Below, piece by piece: positions 29,138-37,608 of a stretch of DNA of 64,000 bases; the first letter of the stretch is position 1; every line of letters begins with the position of its first letter. Location of the stretch: NCBI RefSeq assembly GCF_000237325.1, contig NC_017542.1, positions 4,542,001-4,606,000 of the forward strand. The letters are read 5' to 3'. A program made the position numbers and the translations under genes. The DNA comes from Paenibacillus polymyxa M1. Its GTDB lineage: Bacteria; Bacillota; Bacilli; Paenibacillales; Paenibacillaceae. The notes beneath the pieces are model-generated. The model searched no databases. It was not told where the DNA came from and saw only the letters and a program-made list of their open reading frames with translations.

Positions 29138-29534
29138 ACAAACCTCTCCTTTTCCTCCGAATAATTCTATTTTGTTGAAAAAGAATTAAAAATGTTTGCT
29201 TAGCAAGATTAAATTAATGTCCAAATACTTCATATTTTCTTAACAAAATAGCTCACATCCCTTGATATATAAACATTTAAGAGAAGAAAAATCTATTTTC
29301 ATATTTGATAAAAACAGAGTATTTGGACCTGATTCATTAGGACTATAAACATGCGATTTACAAGATGAATCCGAAATTAAAATTAGTTCTATAGGATTAA
29401 TAAGAAGATATATATAAGGTCTTTTTGTCATAGATAAATAGAAGAATAAAACCAATTTGCATGTCCATACTATGGACAACATGTCATCTTTCATCATGAA
29501 TAATTATCAAAATACAGGGAAAGAAGGTCTTTTT
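29138..29534. other. AT-rich intergenic region with one palindrome
   Basis: About 400 bases without a supported gene separate the divergent glycan operon and malic enzyme. It is distinctly AT-rich. The only clear structure is TGTCCATACTATGGACA (29462-29478), a perfect eight-base inverted repeat around one C, 57 bases before the malic enzyme start, which may be an operator. Confidence 0.5.
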
Positions 29535-31256
29535 ATGGAAGCATTCCATGTCAATCGTGATGGGTCATTATCTACTCCCTTACGAGGAAAGGACGTGCTA
29601 GCAAACCCTCTTTTGAACAAAGGAGTGGCATTTACAGAAGAAGAACGCAAAGAACTGGGCCTGGAAGGAATTCTTCCTCCCACTGTCCTTTCATTGGAGA
29701 AACAGAGCGTTCGGGCATATCAGCAATTCTTGGCACAACCCACCATGCTGCGTAAAAATGCTTCACTTAACGACCTTCACAATCGAAATATCGTACTCTA
29801 CTATCAACTGCTAACCGACCATTTGAGTGAAATGCTGCCCGTAGTCTACACACCGACTGTAGGAACCGCCATTCAAGAATACAGCCATGAGTACAACCGC
29901 CCTGGGGGCGTATATTTATCGATAGATAATCCGAACGGTATTGGACAGGCGTTTTATAATTCCGGTTTGAGTAGTGAGGATGTTGACCTGATCGTCGTGA
30001 CGGATTCAGAAAGTATTTTGGGAATTGGTGACTGGGGTGTCGGGGGAATTAACATCGCTATTGGCAAACTTGCTGTATATACAGCTGCGGCAGGCATTCA
30101 TCCCGGGCGGGTACTGCCCATTGTACTGGATGTCGGCACGAATAACGAGAAGCTGCTGAATGATCCGCTGTACATCGGAAACCGGCATAAACGAGTTCGC
30201 GGAGAAGCCTATAATCAATTTATTGATACCTTTATCAGCAAAGCATTAACACAATTCCCGAAGGCGCTTTTGCATTGGGAGGATGTGGGTAGCGTGAACG
30301 CACGACACATTATAGGGAAGTACGGTCAAAACATTCTCACCTTCAATGATGACATCCAAGGCACAGGAGCAGTGACATTAGCTGCGATTGTTTCGGCGGT
30401 AGGTGTCACCAAAACTCCGCTACGTGAACAAAAAATACTTGTCTTTGGTCCAGGGGCAGCAGGAATCGGTAACGCCGACCAAATACGGGGTGCTATGATC
30501 AAGGATGGGCTTCCTGAGGAAGATTCATTCAAGTCGTTTTGGGCCTATGATTATCGTGGACTATTAACAGACGATATGGAAGATGTACTGGATTATCAGA
30601 AACCATATGTGCGTAAAAAGGAAGAAATCAGCTCATGGGCCCGATCGGAAGATGATAAAATACCGTTGCTGGAGGTCATTCGTCAGGTAAAACCCACAAT
30701 CTTGATTGGAACTTCCGGTGTAGCGGGTGCCTTTTCTGAAGAGATTATCAAGGAAATGGCACAGCATGTGGAACGACCGATCATTATGCCCATGTCTAAT
30801 CCTACCAACCTTGCTGAAGCGGTACCCGAAGATTTGATACGATGGACTGATGGCAAAGCATTGATTGCTACCGGAAGTCCCTTTGAGCCCGTCACCTATA
30901 ACGGTACGAAGTTTGAAATTGGACAGGCGAATAATGCCTTTGTCTTCCCGGGGCTAGGTCTGGGCGCAATTGTGGTCAAGGCCAAAAGAATCACCCCTTC
31001 CATGTTTACCGCAGCAGCTGATGCCGTTGCCAACGCCGTAGATTCGAATGAACTTGGCGGTGCACTGCTGCCCCATATCCGAAAATTACGTGATGTTTCG
31101 TTCGCGGTTGCGGTTTCGGTAGCGAAGGCTGCAATTCAGGATCAGGTAGCTCAGGCACACATTTCAGATATTGAACAAGCCATTCGGGATGCGATGTGGA
31201 AACCGGAATATGTAAGGGTCAAAGCCGTGGAAAGTGTAATCCAGCACCCTCATTAA
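29535..31256 (+). CDS. NAD-dependent malic enzyme (oxaloacetate-decarboxylating type)
   Basis: The 573-residue enzyme converts malate to pyruvate and CO2. It has the large malic enzyme N-terminus ([17 protein letters not shown]), the metal/catalytic region [19 protein letters not shown], the second motif [12 protein letters not shown], and the nucleotide site [13 protein letters not shown]. Length fits the 560-600 residue NAD-linked (SfcA/MaeA) family. I chose ATG 29535, which follows AAGAAGG at seven bases; longer in-frame starts have no ribosome site. It stands alone; a palindrome upstream may be its operator. Confidence 0.93.
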   Translation: MEAFHVNRDGSLSTPLRGKDVLANPLLNKGVAFTEEERKELGLEGILPPTVLSLEKQSVRAYQQFLAQPTMLRKNASLNDLHNRNIVLYYQLLTDHLSEMLPVVYTPTVGTAIQEYSHEYNRPGGVYLSIDNPNGIGQAFYNSGLSSEDVDLIVVTDSESILGIGDWGVGGINIAIGKLAVYTAAAGIHPGRVLPIVLDVGTNNEKLLNDPLYIGNRHKRVRGEAYNQFIDTFISKALTQFPKALLHWEDVGSVNARHIIGKYGQNILTFNDDIQGTGAVTLAAIVSAVGVTKTPLREQKILVFGPGAAGIGNADQIRGAMIKDGLPEEDSFKSFWAYDYRGLLTDDMEDVLDYQKPYVRKKEEISSWARSEDDKIPLLEVIRQVKPTILIGTSGVAGAFSEEIIKEMAQHVERPIIMPMSNPTNLAEAVPEDLIRWTDGKALIATGSPFEPVTYNGTKFEIGQANNAFVFPGLGLGAIVVKAKRITPSMFTAAADAVANAVDSNELGGALLPHIRKLRDVSFAVAVSVAKAAIQDQVAQAHISDIEQAIRDAMWKPEYVRVKAVESVIQHPH

Positions 31257-31279
31257 TCCTTGACTGGAATCAAAGCAGT

Positions 31280-31308
31280 TTGACATAACCTAGGAACGAA
31301 TGTACAGT
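31280..31308 (+). promoter_or_regulatory. Promoter of the thiamin operon
   Basis: TTGACA (31280-31285) and TACAGT (31303-31308) are separated by 17 bases and lie 23 bases upstream of the TPP aptamer. Confidence 0.7.
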
Positions 31309-31330
31309 ATTAGTCAAAAGAATAGGAAAG

Positions 31331-31417
31331 TCCACTAGGGGAGCCATTATGGCTGAGACAAGAATGAACTTGGACCCTTTGAACCTGATCTAGTTCGTAC
31401 TAGCGTAGGAAAGTGGA
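31331..31417 (+). ncRNA. TPP riboswitch (THI element)
   Basis: The aptamer shows CTAGGGGAGCC, GGCTGAGACAAG, GACCCTTTGAACCTGATC and the closing GCGTAGGAAAGTGGA. These are the conserved parts of the thiamin pyrophosphate riboswitch. It is followed by a terminator and thiamin salvage genes, which it should shut off when TPP is abundant. Confidence 0.96.
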
Positions 31418-31467
31418 GCCTTCGTATATAAGGTTTCAAGCGTTTTCTGCGCATTGAACCTATGTTG

Positions 31468-31499
31468 AAGCCGCTCCAGTTTTCGGGGCGGCTTTTTGG
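31468..31499 (+). terminator. Riboswitch terminator upstream of tenA
   Basis: AAGCCGCTCC pairs with GGGGCGGCTT, followed by TTT. It lies between the TPP aptamer and tenA. Confidence 0.85.
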
Positions 31500-31562
31500 C
31501 GTTGTTCCGAGAATTGTATCTTACGGGACTTCTTGTTCTCCATTTTTATTGGAGGTGGGGAA

Positions 31563-32252
31563 ATGAGTTTTTCGCAAGAACTTCGTCGGCAGGCGGATGG
31601 CATTTTTCAAGCCATTTATGAGCATCCCTTTGTGAGAGGTATTGCTGAAGGAAATTTAACAAGGGAGCAGCTGATTCACTATGTAAAACAAGACTTTGAA
31701 TATTTGAACGCCTACATGCGGATTTACGGCATCGCGATCTCCAAAAGCACAAGCCGGGAGGATATGGCTGTATTTAACGAACAGATCTCTTTTATTCTCA
31801 ACAGCGAGGTTCATCCACATCAAAACTTTTGTGCTATCGCAGGTGTCACCTATGAAGAGATGCAGGGATATCCACTCGCTCCGTCCGCTCATCATTATAT
31901 CCGCCATATGCTGACAGTCGCACATGAAGGTAGTCTTGGAGAAATCATGGCCGTGCTGCTGCCATGTCCATGGACATATCTTGAGATTGGACGCAGGCTA
32001 ATGGATGAGGTAAGACCGGACGAGTCTCATCCATTCTATGAATGGATTTGTTTCTATGGAAACCAGATTGAAGATGTAACATCCAAATATCGCGAGCGTG
32101 TGGATGCTTGGGCGAATGTCGCCACGGCTGCCGAGCAAGAGCGGATGATTGAGCATTTTATGCTAAGCTGCCAGCTGGAATATATGTTCTGGGATATGGC
32201 TTATAAGCAGGAACAATGGCCCGTCCAGATGCGCGCTACGGTCTTGGAATAA
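31563..32252 (+). CDS. tenA: Aminopyrimidine aminohydrolase (thiaminase II family)
   Basis: The 229-residue all-helical cytoplasmic protein hydrolyses aminomethylpyrimidine from degraded thiamin to hydroxymethylpyrimidine (HMP) for salvage. TenA features are HPFVRGIAEGNL, HYVKQDFEYL, the catalytic Cys in LLPCPWTYLEIG and Glu/Tyr residues near LEYMFWDMAY. ATG 31563 follows GGAGGTGGGG. It is the first gene behind the TPP riboswitch; the order tenA-thiM-thiD-thiE makes a complete HMP plus thiazole salvage route. Confidence 0.94.
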   Translation: MSFSQELRRQADGIFQAIYEHPFVRGIAEGNLTREQLIHYVKQDFEYLNAYMRIYGIAISKSTSREDMAVFNEQISFILNSEVHPHQNFCAIAGVTYEEMQGYPLAPSAHHYIRHMLTVAHEGSLGEIMAVLLPCPWTYLEIGRRLMDEVRPDESHPFYEWICFYGNQIEDVTSKYRERVDAWANVATAAEQERMIEHFMLSCQLEYMFWDMAYKQEQWPVQMRATVLE

Positions 32253-32277
32253 TCAGTAGAGATGAGAGAGGATAAAC

Positions 32278-33123
32278 ATGATGAGTATATGGGAACAAAG
32301 TTATTCGGATCTCCTGACAAAGGTACAAAATAGCAACCCCCTCGTTCATAATATAACCAATGTGGTGGTCACCAACTTTACAGCCAACGGCCTGTATGCG
32401 CTGGGCGCTTCCCCGGTGATGGCTTATGCACCCGAGGAAGTAGCAGATATGGCAAAAATAGCGGGCGCCGTCGTGTTAAATATCGGTACGCTGAACCGCG
32501 AGCTGGTAGATGCCATGATCATTGCTGGACAATCAGCGAATGCTCATGGTGTTCCAGTTCTGCTGGATCCGGTTGGTGCGGGAGCGACGAGCTTTAGAAC
32601 CGAGTCAGCACTGCGGATCCTAAAAGAAGTAAAAATCTCACTAGTGCGAGGCAATGCAGCCGAAGTCGCCCATCTAATCGGAGAAGTCCGAGAGATTAAA
32701 GGGGTAGATGCAGGCAACAGTGCTGACAGCAGTAATGTCGATCTGGCAGTTCGGGCTGCACAAACGCTCCATACCATGGTTGTCATCACTGGAAAAGAGG
32801 ACGTCATCACCGATGGGGTCGAAGTACGATTGATTAGTGGCGGAGACGCGCTGCTTACGAAGGTAACCGGAACAGGCTGCCTGCTGACCTCTGTGTTGGG
32901 TGCGTTTGCAGCAATTGAACCCAACCTGCTGCTCGCAGGTACAGCAGGTTTGGCATTTTACGGTGCAGCAGCTTCCCGAGCCGCAGCACATACTGCAAAA
33001 CTGGGGCCAGGCAGCTTCCAGATAGCCTTTCTCGACGAGCTTGCCAAACTACATACTGGTTCCCTGGAGGGGCATGTCACGATCCGTGAAGCTGGAACAA
33101 GTACAACAGGTGGTGCGCGATGA
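32278..33123 (+). CDS. thiM: Hydroxyethylthiazole kinase
   Basis: The 281-residue enzyme phosphorylates 4-methyl-5-hydroxyethylthiazole with ATP. Family motifs are [42 protein letters not shown] and the ribokinase-like catalytic region [19 protein letters not shown] precedes two adjacent ATG codons (32278 and 32281). Its end overlaps thiD by four bases, so translation is coupled. It supplies the thiazole half for ThiE. Confidence 0.95.
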   Translation: MMSIWEQSYSDLLTKVQNSNPLVHNITNVVVTNFTANGLYALGASPVMAYAPEEVADMAKIAGAVVLNIGTLNRELVDAMIIAGQSANAHGVPVLLDPVGAGATSFRTESALRILKEVKISLVRGNAAEVAHLIGEVREIKGVDAGNSADSSNVDLAVRAAQTLHTMVVITGKEDVITDGVEVRLISGGDALLTKVTGTGCLLTSVLGAFAAIEPNLLLAGTAGLAFYGAAASRAAAHTAKLGPGSFQIAFLDELAKLHTGSLEGHVTIREAGTSTTGGAR

Positions 33124-33950
33124 GAGACGTGCATGTACCGAGAGCGCTGACGATTGCCGGTTCAGACAGCGGCGGCGGAGCTGGAATTCAAGCCGATCTC
33201 AAAACCTTTCAGGAGCTTGGCGTATACGGCATGTCGGCTATTACAGCCATTACGGTACAAAATACCTTGGGAGTTCACGGTGTATATCCGTTGCCACAGG
33301 AAGCAACAGCGCAGCAAATCGAAGCTGTAGGATCAGATCTTGGAGTCGATGCCCTGAAGACTGGCATGCTGTTTGACGCGGGCATCATCCGCCTTGTGGC
33401 CGAGCAAATTCGAAAGTTCGGCTGGGAAAAGGTTGTCGTCGATCCTGTAATGATTGCCAAAGGGGGCGCAAAGCTGTTGCAACCGGAAGCGGTGCAGGCG
33501 TTGAACGACGACCTGCTCCCCTTGGCCCTGGTCGTCACACCAAATATCCCGGAAGCGGAGGCCTTAACCGGGATAAGCATTCGTACGATAAAGGATCGCC
33601 GCGAAGCTGCGAGACATATTAGCAGCCTAGGACCCAAGTTCGTTGTGATCAAAGGCGGCCATGATGAGGAGAGCGAAAACAGCGGCCAAGTTGTTGACCT
33701 GCTCTTTGACGGAACAGCCTTCACAGAGCTGGGCGGCAAGCGGGTGCGAACTGTCCACACACACGGAACAGGATGTACGTTCTCAGCAGCGATTACCGCT
33801 GAATTAGGGAAAGGCGTGTCTGTACCGGAAGCTATTTTGAATGGAAGAGCCTTCATTCAGGCGGCGATTGAAGATACGTTGTATCTGGGCCAGGGACACG
33901 GTCCAACCAATCATTGGGCCTACCGCCGTCGTCAGGAGATACTCCAATGA
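33120..33950 (+). CDS. thiD: Hydroxymethylpyrimidine/phosphomethylpyrimidine kinase
   Basis: This 276-residue kinase phosphorylates HMP twice to HMP pyrophosphate. It shows the ThiD N-terminus [20 protein letters not shown], the pyrimidine-binding region [25 protein letters not shown] and the anion hole [12 protein letters not shown]. Start and stop overlap its neighbours by four bases each (ATGA). It joins the TenA product to the ThiE reaction. Confidence 0.95.
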   Translation: MRDVHVPRALTIAGSDSGGGAGIQADLKTFQELGVYGMSAITAITVQNTLGVHGVYPLPQEATAQQIEAVGSDLGVDALKTGMLFDAGIIRLVAEQIRKFGWEKVVVDPVMIAKGGAKLLQPEAVQALNDDLLPLALVVTPNIPEAEALTGISIRTIKDRREAARHISSLGPKFVVIKGGHDEESENSGQVVDLLFDGTAFTELGGKRVRTVHTHGTGCTFSAAITAELGKGVSVPEAILNGRAFIQAAIEDTLYLGQGHGPTNHWAYRRRQEILQ

Positions 33951-34636
33951 GCGGCCGAATATTACCTGAGATCATGCGGCGGCATTTACAGATGTATCTG
34001 GTTGTTGGAAGCGTGAACTGCCTCGCGGAACCAAGTCGGGTCGTGCAGGAGGCTCTTGCTGGCGGTACCACCATGATCCAGTTCCGGGAAAAGGGCCGTA
34101 GCGCGTTAACAGGGGTTCCTATGCTCGAACTTGCGCGTCAGCTACAAGATCTGTGCCACCATGCTGGTATCCCCTTTATCGTCAATGACGATGTGGAGCT
34201 GGCTCTTGAGCTCAACGCCGACGGTGTTCACATCGGTCAGGACGATGAATCGGCTGATTCTGTGCGCGCCCGAATCGGAAACCGAATCCTTGGCGTCTCC
34301 GCCCATACGATTGAGGAAGCACGCCGGGCCATCCTTCAAGGTGCGGACTATCTCGGCGTCGGCCCCATCTATCCTACCATCTCAAAGGATGATGCTCATG
34401 CGGTGCAGGGTCCAGCCATTTTATATGAAATGCGCAAAGCGGGAATTGATCTGCCCATCGTCGGGATCGGTGGCATTACGATAGACCGTGTGAAGGAAGT
34501 GGTAAGTGCAGGTGCCGATGGTGTAGCGGTGATTTCGGCCGTGACGCAGGCAGAACAGATTCGAGTTGCTGCAGAGGGATTAAAGAAAAAGGTAGTGCTA
34601 AGCATCAAACATCCGGGGATGTCCCAAAAGCTATAA
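33947..34636 (+). CDS. thiE: Thiamine-phosphate synthase
   Basis: The 229-residue TIM-barrel enzyme joins HMP pyrophosphate and thiazole phosphate to thiamin phosphate. Motifs are MIQFREKG, FIVNDDVELALELNADGVHIGQDD, YLGVGPIYPTISKDDA and IVGIGGI. ATG 33947 overlaps the thiD stop. It is the last gene of the TPP-riboswitch operon; a thiL kinase is not in the window. Confidence 0.95.
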   Translation: MSGRILPEIMRRHLQMYLVVGSVNCLAEPSRVVQEALAGGTTMIQFREKGRSALTGVPMLELARQLQDLCHHAGIPFIVNDDVELALELNADGVHIGQDDESADSVRARIGNRILGVSAHTIEEARRAILQGADYLGVGPIYPTISKDDAHAVQGPAILYEMRKAGIDLPIVGIGGITIDRVKEVVSAGADGVAVISAVTQAEQIRVAAEGLKKKVVLSIKHPGMSQKL

Positions 34637-34687
34637 AATGCTATGTCCCTTCCTTCACCCCATTATGTCACTTTTATTGTTTACGCA

Positions 34688-34726
34688 AGAGCCTCATTTC
34701 CACTAATAAAGTAGAAATGAGGCTCT
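34688..34726 (+). terminator. Hairpin after thiE
   Basis: AGAGCCTCATTTC pairs perfectly with GAAATGAGGCTCT. The T-run after it is weak (GTGTTGT), so it is a stable stem that may end or protect the thi transcript. The rest of 34637-34913 shows nothing. Confidence 0.6.
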
Positions 34727-34913
34727 GTGTTGTACGCTACAAATAAAATAATTGCCATAGTCAAAAATACCACATCCCTCAAATGATACTGATTTTTAAG
34801 CGTTCCTATCCCCAGTGCACTTGAGCTCGTTGAATACCTGATTAACTATAAATATATGTCAATCGTCTTTTCTAATATTCCTATAACATTCGAAAGCAAT
34901 TAGAAAACGAAAC

Positions 34914-35255
34914 TTAATTATATTGATTTTTGGTTCCCCATTCACATAACCCTTCCAAAACAGGCAATAGTGTTTCCGCTTTTTCTGTGAGACTGTACTC
35001 AACTTTAGGTGGAACTTGGGGATACTCTTTCCGATTCACCAGACCATCCGCTTCCAATTCTTTTAGCTGTGAACTCAATGTTTTGTATGTAATAGCTCCG
35101 ATTTGTCTTTTCAGATCATTAAAGCGAACCACTTGGTTTTCGGCCAGAAGATAAATAATAACCATTTTCCATTTACCACCAATAACTGACACTGTATAAC
35201 CAAAAGGTGTATCTTCAATATTTTTAACTTTACCTTTAAATTCAGCCATACTCAT
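34914..35255 (-). CDS. HxlR-family transcriptional regulator
   Basis: The 113-residue winged-helix protein shows the HxlR core: VIGGKWKMVIIYLLAE, RFNDLKRQIGAITYKTLSSQ, LEADGLVNRKEY and PKVEYSLTEKAETLLPVL. The strictly conserved N-terminal Cys seen in redox-sensing members is absent. ATG 35255 follows AAGGATA. It is divergent from the arginase-like gene, and an inverted repeat GTAGTAC...GTACTAC lies in the space between, a probable operator for both. Confidence 0.88.
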   Translation of the reverse strand: MSMAEFKGKVKNIEDTPFGYTVSVIGGKWKMVIIYLLAENQVVRFNDLKRQIGAITYKTLSSQLKELEADGLVNRKEYPQVPPKVEYSLTEKAETLLPVLEGLCEWGTKNQYN

Positions 35256-35274
35256 ATTCACACTATCCTTTCGG

Positions 35275-35303
35275 GTAGTACCTATCAAATTAGTGCGTAC
35301 TAC
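35275..35303. promoter_or_regulatory. Candidate HxlR operator
   Basis: GTAGTAC (35275-35281) and GTACTAC (35297-35303) form an inverted repeat in the divergent space between the HxlR gene and the arginase-like gene. HxlR dimers bind such split repeats. Confidence 0.5.
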
Positions 35304-35359
35304 GTTTTTATTTGCGTTCAGTTTATACTAACCGTAATTTGAAGTAAAGGAGAGAAAAT

Positions 35360-36271
35360 ATGACTAGAACAATACGCCTCTTAATGCCGCAATGGCAAGG
35401 AGGAAACAATCCTAACTACTCTTTTGGAGCTGAACTGCTGGCTTGGCTAGCCCCAGACAATGATCAACCCCTTATTCATGTTCCGGTTCAAGCTTATGAT
35501 GGAACTCCGCTTGACAACGAGAACGGTATGAATGGGAGAAAACAGCTACTTGAACAATTAGAGGCTGCTCAACATATCATTGACGCTCATAAGCCAGATC
35601 GCATTGTAATGTTTGGTGGTGACTGCTTAGTCGAACAAGCCCCGTTTGCCTATTTGAACGAACGATACGGTGGAGAATTAGGGCTAATTTGGATCGATGC
35701 TCACAGTGATTTAGTTAGATATGTGGGCTATGATAACGGACATACATTACCACTTGGGAATCTGTTGGGAGAAGGAGATGAGGAGTTTGCAAAACATGTG
35801 AAAGTTCCTCTTAAGCCTGAAAATGTCTTTATCGCTGGATTAGCGGCTCCTACAGAAGAAGAGACAAAAGCATTTTCAGAAACATTTCAAAAACTAGGTG
35901 TTACTACTATAGAAACAGATGCTGAAGTAATTCAAAGATTAGGGATTCGAACTGCTGGAACCAAAGAGTTAACGATCAGTACCGAATCAATAAAAGAGTG
36001 GATTACAGAAAGCGGCATCAAGCACCTGGCGATTCACCTTGATTTAGATGTACTTGATCCAAAATCATTTCGTTCTTTATTATTCGCCAACCCTGAAGCT
36101 CCCTATAATCTTTCTCCTGCGGGAACCATGCAAATACCTCAACTACTTCATCTGATTAAAGAACTATCTGAAGAAACCGATGTAGTTGGGTTAGGTATAA
36201 CCGAGCATATGCCGTGGGATGCTATTAATTTAAAGAATCTGCTTGGAGAAATACCTATTTTAAATAATTAA
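35360..36271 (+). CDS. Arginase/agmatinase-family protein with altered metal site
   Basis: The 303-residue protein belongs to the ureohydrolase superfamily: IWIDAHSDL holds three metal ligands and HLDLDVLDP two more. The first ligand motif is changed, reading FGGDCLV where GGDHS is usual, so a Cys replaces the manganese-binding His. The C-terminal GITEHMPWD also differs from arginase. It may be an arginase-like enzyme with another substrate, or have altered activity. AAAGGAGAG precedes the ATG. It is divergent from an HxlR regulator that probably controls it. Enzyme specificity cannot be assigned. Confidence 0.8.
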   Translation: MTRTIRLLMPQWQGGNNPNYSFGAELLAWLAPDNDQPLIHVPVQAYDGTPLDNENGMNGRKQLLEQLEAAQHIIDAHKPDRIVMFGGDCLVEQAPFAYLNERYGGELGLIWIDAHSDLVRYVGYDNGHTLPLGNLLGEGDEEFAKHVKVPLKPENVFIAGLAAPTEEETKAFSETFQKLGVTTIETDAEVIQRLGIRTAGTKELTISTESIKEWITESGIKHLAIHLDLDVLDPKSFRSLLFANPEAPYNLSPAGTMQIPQLLHLIKELSEETDVVGLGITEHMPWDAINLKNLLGEIPILNN

Positions 36272-36355
36272 TTCTACTTACGATCTGTGCATTTATTCTG
36301 ACGTTAATTTCGTAATGGAATTATGAGAGACCGATGAATTAGAGTACGTGCAAAG

Positions 36356-36400
36356 AAGGACTCCTCTGGAATTTATTCTATTATGGAGTCCCTTTTTTTA
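36356..36400 (+). terminator. Terminator after the arginase-like gene
   Basis: AAGGACTCC pairs with GGAGTCCCTT and is followed by a long T-run. Confidence 0.8.
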
Positions 36401-36452
36401 TTTACTAATCCCTGAATAGCACACCGATAAGCGAAAAAGAATAACCAGGATA

Positions 36453-37421
36453 TTAGGTGGTCGCTCGCTCTACTAATTTGAATTCCAAAGGATGTAATTC
36501 TTCATGAAGCCCCTCTAGGGCATTTCGAATCATGATGAATGCATTTTCCGCTTGTTTGTCAATCGGGTAATGAATGGTGGTTAAATCAAGCAAATGCGAA
36601 ATTTCGATGTTATCAAAGCCCACCACTGCAACATCACTTGGTACAGAAACACCGAGCCTACGTGCTTCAGTCAAAAGCCCTGCAGCCAAATAATCGGTAG
36701 AACAAGCGAAGGCATCAGGCTTATTGGGCTGTTCGCTCCACCAGTGAGCAATTTGTTCACCCGCTTCCATTGAATTTAAATCATAAAAATGCGGGAAGGC
36801 ATCAGCGTTCAAATCATATTTTTTGCAAAAATCATGATAAGCCCGTATGCGCTCCTTCGTATTCAGTCCCCTCATATTCCCGTATACATTCACAATGCTG
36901 CGGTAGCCTCTGGCATACAGATGCTCCAGCGCAAGCATGTACCCCTGATACTGATCCATAAATACAGATGGGATTGCATCAATGTTTACACGCTGCCACG
37001 TCACAATTGGACCATATTTGGTATAGTGTTCAATCACGCTCCATTCATTGACGCGAATCATACAGACCAAGGCGTCCAGTTGCTTTCTCCGCAGCATTTC
37101 CAGTGCTTCAAGCTCCCGCTCCTTCTCTCCATTCGTAATAAATAGTGCCATATTAAAACCATGCTCCTGAGCATAGGTTGTAAATCCACGCACAAATGAA
37201 CCCAATGAATCATTAAAAGAAATTGAAATAATTCCTATGAGCTTGGTCATGCCCTTTTTTAATGAAACCGCATTCAAATTAGGTACATAATCCAGTCGGT
37301 CTATGACCTCCTGTACACGCTGCCTTGTCGGTTCACTTACGTACGGATGGTTATTAATGACACGGGACACCGTTGCCGAGGATACGCCCGCCAGCTTTGC
37401 AATTTCATGAATATTTGCCAC
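36453..37421 (-). CDS. LacI-family transcriptional regulator (GH4 unit)
   Basis: The 322-residue repressor begins MANIHEIAKLAGVSSATVSR, the standard LacI helix-turn-helix, followed by a sugar-binding domain. I chose GTG 37421, five bases after GAGGTGA; a GTG three codons upstream is possible. It is divergent from the GH4 gene and likely represses it through a palindrome in that promoter. It is a close paralogue of the LacI protein at 10056-11027, so the two beta-glucoside units may cross-regulate. Confidence 0.9.
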   Translation of the reverse strand: MANIHEIAKLAGVSSATVSRVINNHPYVSEPTRQRVQEVIDRLDYVPNLNAVSLKKGMTKLIGIISISFNDSLGSFVRGFTTYAQEHGFNMALFITNGEKERELEALEMLRRKQLDALVCMIRVNEWSVIEHYTKYGPIVTWQRVNIDAIPSVFMDQYQGYMLALEHLYARGYRSIVNVYGNMRGLNTKERIRAYHDFCKKYDLNADAFPHFYDLNSMEAGEQIAHWWSEQPNKPDAFACSTDYLAAGLLTEARRLGVSVPSDVAVVGFDNIEISHLLDLTTIHYPIDKQAENAFIMIRNALEGLHEELHPLEFKLVERATT

Positions 37422-37444
37422 ATTTCTCACCTCGTTCTTTCTAT

Positions 37445-37474
37445 TTTAGCATGTTCGTGTTTAGCATGTTCGTG
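37445..37474. repeat. Tandem 15-base direct repeat
   Basis: TTTAGCATGTTCGTG occurs twice in perfect tandem just upstream of the lacI-type start. It may be a binding site or a slippage duplication. Confidence 0.8.
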
Positions 37475-37524
37475 GTCCCGTCCCTACAATTGTCACCTTC
37501 CCCAAATAAGTTTTTTAAAAGCGC

Positions 37525-37553
37525 TTGACCTGTAATGCATTACAGGGATTACA
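37525..37553 (+). promoter_or_regulatory. Promoter of the GH4 gene with operator in the spacer
   Basis: TTGACC (37525-37530) and ATTACA (37548-37553) have a 17-base spacer. The 16-base perfect palindrome CTGTAATGCATTACAG (37530-37545) fills the spacer, so a bound repressor would block RNA polymerase. AAAAGCGCTT just upstream is cre-like. Confidence 0.65.
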
Positions 37554-37608
37554 GTGAATTTGAGCTTAAGAAAGCGGTTTTAAAAAACATACTCAGGAGG
37601 CACTAACC

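Noticed and set aside
29240..29497. An 85-codon minus-strand open frame in the intergenic region
   Set aside because: It is AT-rich, has no ribosome site or recognisable motif, and overlaps the start of malic enzyme.
33275..33856. A 193-codon minus-strand open frame
   Set aside because: It is fully antisense to thiD; the Ala/Ser-rich product has no motif.
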